Shown here: positions 6,281 through 10,268 of the stretch, in pieces | Numbering within the stretch: the first letter of the stretch is position 1 | Layout of the letters: each line of letters opens with the position of its first letter | Source of the DNA: CALCZU01 sp964396165 | GTDB taxonomy: Bacteria; Bdellovibrionota; FAC87; UBA2466 | Direction: 5' to 3' | Length of the DNA: 10,268 nt | Assembly (NCBI GenBank): GCA_964396165.1 | Contig: CAYNEF010000089.1 | Span: forward strand, 1-10,268 | Notes under the pieces: model-generated | Seen by the model: the letters and a program-made list of their open reading frames with translations, nothing else | Databases searched by the model: none | Told to the model about the DNA's origin: nothing | Position numbers and translations under genes: made by a program

Positions 6281-7105
6281 TTAAGTTCTATAAGCGAGAA
6301 AGTTTTCAACCGGTTCTATTTTGTTATAGCTGCGTGTGATGTGTTTAATCTTGTACCCGTTTTCCATAAAGAAGTTTCGGATAGCGGGATCCATTTTGCC
6401 ATCCACATTTTCCAAGTAGCCTGTTTCAAAGACGATTGCCTTTGGCGGGTGATTTTTAAACAACTCTTTGGCCCCTAAAAGCACTGGCAATTCCCAGCCC
6501 TCGACATCAATCTTCATCAGTGTTGGAAACTCTAAATTTTTTTCTTTGATGAGGGTGTCAATTTTTACGCAGCGAACAGATTCCACAAGTTTATTGCTGG
6601 CTGTTTCATTCACAAAAGAGGCAACCCCGCTATTCTCATCTGGAGGCAACATTAAATTTTTGTTTTCATCTTTATCGCTTAATGCCAAGCCGTGTACCGT
6701 AATGGGGCTTTTGGAATTTAAAGAAACGTGGTGACTCAAAATTTTTCTTACCTTGGAATTGGGTTCAAACGAATGGACTTCTTTAATGGCAGGATTAAGC
6801 CCGGCTCTCAAGCTTATGCCCCCGATATTGGCGCCGATATCCCAGAAAATTTCGTTTTTCGAAATAAACGGAAGCAGGCTTTCCCATACTTCCGGTTCAT
6901 AAAATCCGTTTCTTAAAATCCCGTCTTCTACCCCGTCTGTGATGTTTAAAGTAATCCAACCCTCTTTGCTATAGGGCACTGTCAGTCGAATTCCGAATTT
7001 TTGGACGATTTTGGATAAAATTCTTACTTTAAAAGGGTGATCGAACCCCAAATAGTAGGATCTAAACAGTTTGGACGGTAAATTTCCGAGTATGCATTCA
7101 GACAC
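6281..7105 (-). CDS. FkbM family SAM-dependent methyltransferase
   Basis: FkbM-family enzymes are class I methyltransferases, usually O-methylating sugars, polyketides or glycans. The substrate here cannot be read from the sequence. The 274-residue protein has the SAM-binding motif FWDIGANIGG (87-96), the acidic FEP (113-115) ending strand 2, ALSDKDE (141-147) and the family signature LMKIDVEGWE (196-205), followed by GAKELF and an AIVFETGY strand (223-230). The family domain spans about 85-260. The N-terminal 80 residues are less typical. The start is a GTG at 7105: a stop codon lies in frame upstream (before an AAG-AAA-GGT run), and the only other nearby start is a TTG at residue 19. No ribosome site precedes the GTG. 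Genes of this family often sit in glycan or lipopolysaccharide clusters, but no glycosyltransferase is seen here. The gene leads a minus-strand run with two unknown genes. Confidence 0.9.
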   Translation of the reverse strand: MSECILGNLPSKLFRSYYLGFDHPFKVRILSKIVQKFGIRLTVPYSKEGWITLNITDGVEDGILRNGFYEPEVWESLLPFISKNEIFWDIGANIGGISLRAGLNPAIKEVHSFEPNSKVRKILSHHVSLNSKSPITVHGLALSDKDENKNLMLPPDENSGVASFVNETASNKLVESVRCVKIDTLIKEKNLEFPTLMKIDVEGWELPVLLGAKELFKNHPPKAIVFETGYLENVDGKMDPAIRNFFMENGYKIKHITRSYNKIEPVENFLAYRT

Positions 7106-7115
7106 GATGGGAATA

Positions 7116-7144
7116 AGTATACCTTTCTTTTACAGACATTTTAA
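7116..7144 (-). promoter_or_regulatory. Possible promoter of the FkbM gene, giving a very short leader
   Basis: On the minus strand TTAAAA (7144-7139) is followed after 17 bases by TATACT (7121-7116), four and five matches to the -35 and -10 consensus. Transcription would begin near 7109, only about four bases before the GTG at 7105. That agrees with the lack of a ribosome binding site in front of this gene, but the promoter is predicted from hexamers alone. Confidence 0.35.
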
Positions 7145-7157
7145 CCCTGTGATCTGT

Positions 7158-7189
7158 TTGCAGTTTACGAGCGACTTTTGAAGTATTAA
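7158..7189 (+). promoter_or_regulatory. Possible promoter of glyS-ppdK
   Basis: TTGCAG (7158-7163) and TATTAA (7184-7189) are the best -35/-10 candidates in the 111 bp before glyS, but the 20-base spacing is longer than ideal. The predicted start near 7196 would leave a leader of about 21 bases with AAGAGG at 7205-7210. No T-box or other riboswitch-like structure fits in so short a leader. Confidence 0.28.
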
Positions 7190-7216
7190 AGTCCGAATCT
7201 CTGTAAGAGGTAATTC

Positions 7217-8542
7217 ATGGCTAAGCCTGCATCCGAACAAAAAATGAATAATATTGTGTCTCTCTGTAGACGCAGAGCGTTTATCTTTCAATCCAGTGAA
7301 ATCTATGGAGGATTGAACGGGTGCTGGGACTACGGACCTTTAGGCGTAGAGCTCAAACGCAATGTAAAAAACCTGTGGTGGCGCGACATGGTAACGCAGC
7401 GCGATGACATCCAGGGTGTAGATTGTTCGATTTTGATGAATCCAAAAGTGTGGGAAGCTTCGGGACACGTAAATTCTTTTACCGATCCGATGGTGGATTG
7501 TACTCAGTGCCGTGGGCGTTTTCGTGCCGATCATATTGTAAACAACCAATGTCCTACTTGCGGAACGAAAGACAAGTTCACTGAAGTCAGACATTTTAAT
7601 TTGATGTTTAAGACGTATGTCGGCGCTATGGAAGATAGCACCTCACAGACATTCTTAAGACCTGAAACCTGCCAGGGGATTTTTGCGAACTTCGACAACA
7701 TCGTCAGTACGAGCAGAGTGAAGGTACCGTTTGGGATCGCACAAATCGGAAAAGCATTTCGTAATGAAATCAACCCACGCAATTTTACCTTCCGCTCTCG
7801 CGAGTTTGAACAAATGGAAATGGAATTTTTCTGTTCTCCCGATGTGCACGAAGCGACAAAGTGGTTCGAATACTGGAAAGCGGAACGCTACAATTGGTAC
7901 ATCAAATACGGAATCAATAAAGAACGTCTGCATTTGCGTGAACACGAAAAATCAGAACTCGCCCATTATGCTGCAGGTTGCGCAGATATCGAATACGATT
8001 TTCCATTCGGCAGAGCCGAGCTGGAAGGAATTGCAAATCGTACGGATTACGATTTAAAACGGCATTCTGAATTCAGTAAAAAAGATTTGCGCTATTACGA
8101 TCAGCCTTCGAACAATCGATTCTTCCCCTATGTGATTGAGCCCAGTGCAGGCGCTGATCGTGGGACACTTGCCTTTTTGGTAGACGCTTACGAAGAAGAG
8201 CAACTTGAAAAAGAAGTACGTACAGTACTTAAATTCCACCCGCAAATTGCGCCGATTAAAGCCGCAGTATTCCCACTGGTGAATAAGGATGGAATGCCGG
8301 AGCTTGCAGAAAATATTTACCGTGATTTGAAAAAACGCTGGAATGTATTTTTTGATGATAAAGGGGCTGTGGGAAGACGATACCGACGACAGGATGAAGT
8401 GGGGACTCCGTTCTGTATTACCATCGACGGAGAAAGTACTTCTAATCATACGGTCACTGTCAGACACAGAGATACGATGAAGCAGGAACGTATTGCAGCG
8501 ACAGCTGTTGCAGAATATTTAACGACACAATTAGGATTTTAA
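7217..8542 (+). CDS. glyS: Glycyl-tRNA synthetase, dimeric (alpha2) type
   Basis: This cytoplasmic class II enzyme charges tRNA-Gly with glycine. The 441-residue protein is the single-chain type that forms a homodimer, not the glyQ/glyS alpha2-beta2 enzyme. It starts with the family sequence AFIFQSSEIYGGLNGCWDYGPLG (21-43). Two CXXC pairs (Cys95/Cys98 and Cys112/Cys115) form a likely zinc ribbon inserted in the catalytic domain. Motif 2 is FRNEINPRNFTFRSREFEQME (181-201), and motif 3 is GADRGTLAFL (312-321). The C-terminal 95 residues (from about HPQIAPIKAAVFPL, 341-354) are the anticodon-binding domain. The length and motifs match bacterial dimeric GlyRS such as the Thermus enzyme, and nothing is missing. 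The ATG at 7217 has AAGAGG 6 bases upstream. ppdK follows after 5 bp, so both are on one transcript. The gene is divergent from the FkbM gene. Confidence 0.97.
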   Translation: MAKPASEQKMNNIVSLCRRRAFIFQSSEIYGGLNGCWDYGPLGVELKRNVKNLWWRDMVTQRDDIQGVDCSILMNPKVWEASGHVNSFTDPMVDCTQCRGRFRADHIVNNQCPTCGTKDKFTEVRHFNLMFKTYVGAMEDSTSQTFLRPETCQGIFANFDNIVSTSRVKVPFGIAQIGKAFRNEINPRNFTFRSREFEQMEMEFFCSPDVHEATKWFEYWKAERYNWYIKYGINKERLHLREHEKSELAHYAAGCADIEYDFPFGRAELEGIANRTDYDLKRHSEFSKKDLRYYDQPSNNRFFPYVIEPSAGADRGTLAFLVDAYEEEQLEKEVRTVLKFHPQIAPIKAAVFPLVNKDGMPELAENIYRDLKKRWNVFFDDKGAVGRRYRRQDEVGTPFCITIDGESTSNHTVTVRHRDTMKQERIAATAVAEYLTTQLGF

Positions 8543-8547
8543 AAAAT

Positions 8548-10268
8548 ATGGGTACTCAAGTTTATTTTTTTGGCAAAGGCAAAGCCTCAGGCAACCGTGA
8601 CTTGAGAAATCTTTTGGGCGGCAAGGGAGCAAACCTTGCAGAGATGACTAACTTGGGACTACCGGTTCCTCCGGGATTCACACTTACCACAGAAGTTTGT
8701 ACCCATTATTACAAACAAGGGCAGAAATATCCTGCTAGCCTCGAAAAAGAAGTCGACGAAGCTCTGGCTCAGTTAGAACAGACAATGGGAGCAAAGTTCG
8801 GTGATCCCAAAAATCCACTTCTCGTATCGGTGAGATCCGGTGCACGAGTCAGTATGCCGGGCATGATGGATACCATTTTGAATCTTGGTATTTCAGATTC
8901 TACAGTCGAAGGGCTGATTGCTTCTTCTAAAGACGAGCGCTTTAGCTATGATGCCTACAGAAGATTTGTTCAAATGTATGCAGATGTGGTGATGGGAGTT
9001 TCTCCGCATCAATTTGAAATTTTACTGACCCAAGCTAAAAACGACAGAAAAGTTCAAAACGATTCTGAGTTACCAGCTGAAGATTTAAAAAAGTTGGTCA
9101 GTGAATTTAAAAAAGTTGTTTTAAGAGAAACGGGAAAAGCCTTTCCAATGGATCCGAAGGAGCAACTCTGGGGCGCAATCGGGGCCGTATTTAGTTCCTG
9201 GATGTCTGCACGTGCGGTGAGTTACCGTCGTATCAATAAAATTTCAGAAGAGTGGGGCACTGCAGTCACGGTACAGTCCATGGTCTTTGGAAACATGGGC
9301 GATGATTGTGCGACTGGTGTGGCTTTCACACGTGATCCATCGACGGGTGAGAAACGATTTTTTGGAGAGTACTTGCAAAATGCGCAAGGGGAAGACGTGG
9401 TAGCAGGCATTCGCACTCCGTGTCCCATCAATAAAGAATCTTCAAATGGTTCAGATCTTCCCACATTAGAGGCACAGTTTCCTGCAACTTATAAAGAATT
9501 GGTGGAATTGTATAAGAAACTTGAATTGCATTACCAGGATATGCAGGACATTGAGTTCACCATTCAAAAAAATAAACTCTTTCTCTTGCAAACTCGAACG
9601 GGAAAACGAACAGCGTCTGCAGCTGTACGCATCGCCGTTGATATGGTGAGTGAAAAGCTGATTCCAAAAGATGTGGCGCTTTTACGAGTGACGCCTGCAC
9701 AAATTGAACAACTCTTGCACCCGCGCCTTGACCCCAGAGTACCGAAGAAAGTAATCGCAAAAGGGTTGCCTGCTTCGCCTGGAGCCGCTTCTGGTGAAGT
9801 TGTTTTCTCCTCTGATGAAGCAGAGGAAATGAAAAAGAATAATAAAAAAGTAATTTTGGTCAGACACGAAACATCTCCAGAAGATATCGGCGGGATGGAT
9901 GCTTCTGAAGGTATTTTGACGGCTTTGGGTGGGATGACTTCTCATGCAGCTGTAGTGGCGCGCGGGATGGGTAAGCCTTGTGTTGCAGGATGCAGCAGCA
10001 TTTCTATAGACTATAAAAATGCACAGTTTAAAGTCGGCGAAAATCTCATTAAGCGCGGAGACATCATCACACTGGATGGCGCAAGTGGTGAAGTCATTCT
10101 GGGAAGTGTTCAGACAATCAATAGCCAGGTAGATCAGTATTTCAATGAGCTGATGAAATGGGTGGATGAAAGAAGAACACTGGGTGTGAGAGCCAATGCA
10201 GAAACCCCACATGATGTGAAGGTGGCCCGTCAATTCGGTGCTGAAGGTGTGGGACTATGCCGTACCGA
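8548..10268 (+). CDS. ppdK: Pyruvate, phosphate dikinase (3' partial)
   Basis: PPDK interconverts pyruvate + ATP + phosphate with phosphoenolpyruvate + AMP + diphosphate, linking glycolysis and gluconeogenesis. The frame is open from the ATG at 8548 to the window end: 573 codons of the usual 870-900. Visible parts are the nucleotide-binding domain with GGKGANLAEM (24-33), VRSGARVSMPGMMDTILNLG (95-114), QDIEFTIQ (333-340) and QTRTGKR (348-354). The swivelling phosphohistidine domain follows, with GGMTSHAAVVARGMGKPC (461-478), where His466 is the phosphocarrier. The start of the PEP/pyruvate barrel (RANAETPHDVKVARQFGAEGVGLCRT) is also present, cut before its catalytic cysteine. Thr464, two residues before the histidine, matches the threonine phosphorylated by the regulatory protein PDRP in plants and some bacteria. 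No PDRP gene is in the window. The ribosome site is poor (AGGA at 8533-8536, 11 bases away), so translation probably depends on coupling with glyS, whose stop is 5 bases upstream. Confidence 0.98.
   Translation, partial: MGTQVYFFGKGKASGNRDLRNLLGGKGANLAEMTNLGLPVPPGFTLTTEVCTHYYKQGQKYPASLEKEVDEALAQLEQTMGAKFGDPKNPLLVSVRSGARVSMPGMMDTILNLGISDSTVEGLIASSKDERFSYDAYRRFVQMYADVVMGVSPHQFEILLTQAKNDRKVQNDSELPAEDLKKLVSEFKKVVLRETGKAFPMDPKEQLWGAIGAVFSSWMSARAVSYRRINKISEEWGTAVTVQSMVFGNMGDDCATGVAFTRDPSTGEKRFFGEYLQNAQGEDVVAGIRTPCPINKESSNGSDLPTLEAQFPATYKELVELYKKLELHYQDMQDIEFTIQKNKLFLLQTRTGKRTASAAVRIAVDMVSEKLIPKDVALLRVTPAQIEQLLHPRLDPRVPKKVIAKGLPASPGAASGEVVFSSDEAEEMKKNNKKVILVRHETSPEDIGGMDASEGILTALGGMTSHAAVVARGMGKPCVAGCSSISIDYKNAQFKVGENLIKRGDIITLDGASGEVILGSVQTINSQVDQYFNELMKWVDERRTLGVRANAETPHDVKVARQFGAEGVGLCRT

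Noticed and set aside
7106..7216. Riboswitch or T-box leader before glyS
   Set aside because: The gap is only 111 bp, shared with a divergent gene, and shows no T-box sequence or terminator hairpin.
8054..8467. 137-codon open frame on the minus strand
   Set aside because: It is antisense to the conserved C-terminal half of glyS and has no ribosome site or domain.
9682..10233. 183-codon open frame on the minus strand
   Set aside because: It is antisense to the phosphohistidine domain of ppdK; the product is rich in His, Cys and Phe with no recognisable motif.
1..10268. CRISPR arrays, insertion sequences, tRNA or rRNA genes, long direct repeats
   Set aside because: Reading through both strands I found no spaced repeats, transposase motifs, inverted-repeat ends or cloverleaf-like sequences, and coding sequence fills nearly the whole window.

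Overview
The window is 10.3 kb of bacterial chromosome, moderately AT-rich by eye and densely coded. It holds ten genes plus a partial gene at each end used as anchors (mraY on the left, ppdK on the right, both counted here), and no gap longer than about 110 bp. The cell is clearly Gram-negative in style: there are Sec signal peptides on two small unknown proteins, TadB/TadC-type secretion membrane proteins, and Shine-Dalgarno sites of the GGAG/AGGAG type. A dimeric (alpha2) glycyl-tRNA synthetase next to pyruvate phosphate dikinase, an FAA1-like acyl-CoA synthetase and Tad genes would fit a Bdellovibrionota or other former deltaproteobacterial lineage. That placement is inference and rests on no marker gene search.

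Left part (1-1606, + strand): the last 52 codons of mraY, then murD 11 bp later. Both act in peptidoglycan precursor synthesis and normally sit in the dcw cell-division cluster. Here the run ends at a strong hairpin terminator directly after murD, where ftsW-murG-murC would usually follow.

Second part (1607-3854, - strand): a long-chain acyl-CoA synthetase followed 13 bp downstream by a small secreted protein of unknown function. The two run convergently to murD and probably form one transcript.

Third part (3925-5240, + strand): an isolated, overlapping pair of TadB-like and TadC-like inner-membrane proteins (T2SSF domains). It is divergent from the acyl-CoA synthetase, with a 70-bp shared promoter region. 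No TadA ATPase, pilin or secretin gene is visible in the window, and the TadC member is short.

Fourth part (5257-7105, - strand): an FkbM-family methyltransferase, then an unknown 154-residue protein whose start codon nearly abuts the FkbM stop, then a secreted protein with six cysteines in the mature part, four of them in two CX3C pairs.

Right part (7217-10268, + strand): glyS and ppdK, 5 bp apart, one transcript. ppdK runs off the window after 573 codons.

Nothing looks like a mobile element, CRISPR array, tRNA or rRNA. The most unusual items are the orphan tadBC pair, the early end of the mraY-murD run, the FkbM/unknown/CX3C group, and the possibly leaderless GTG start of the FkbM gene.
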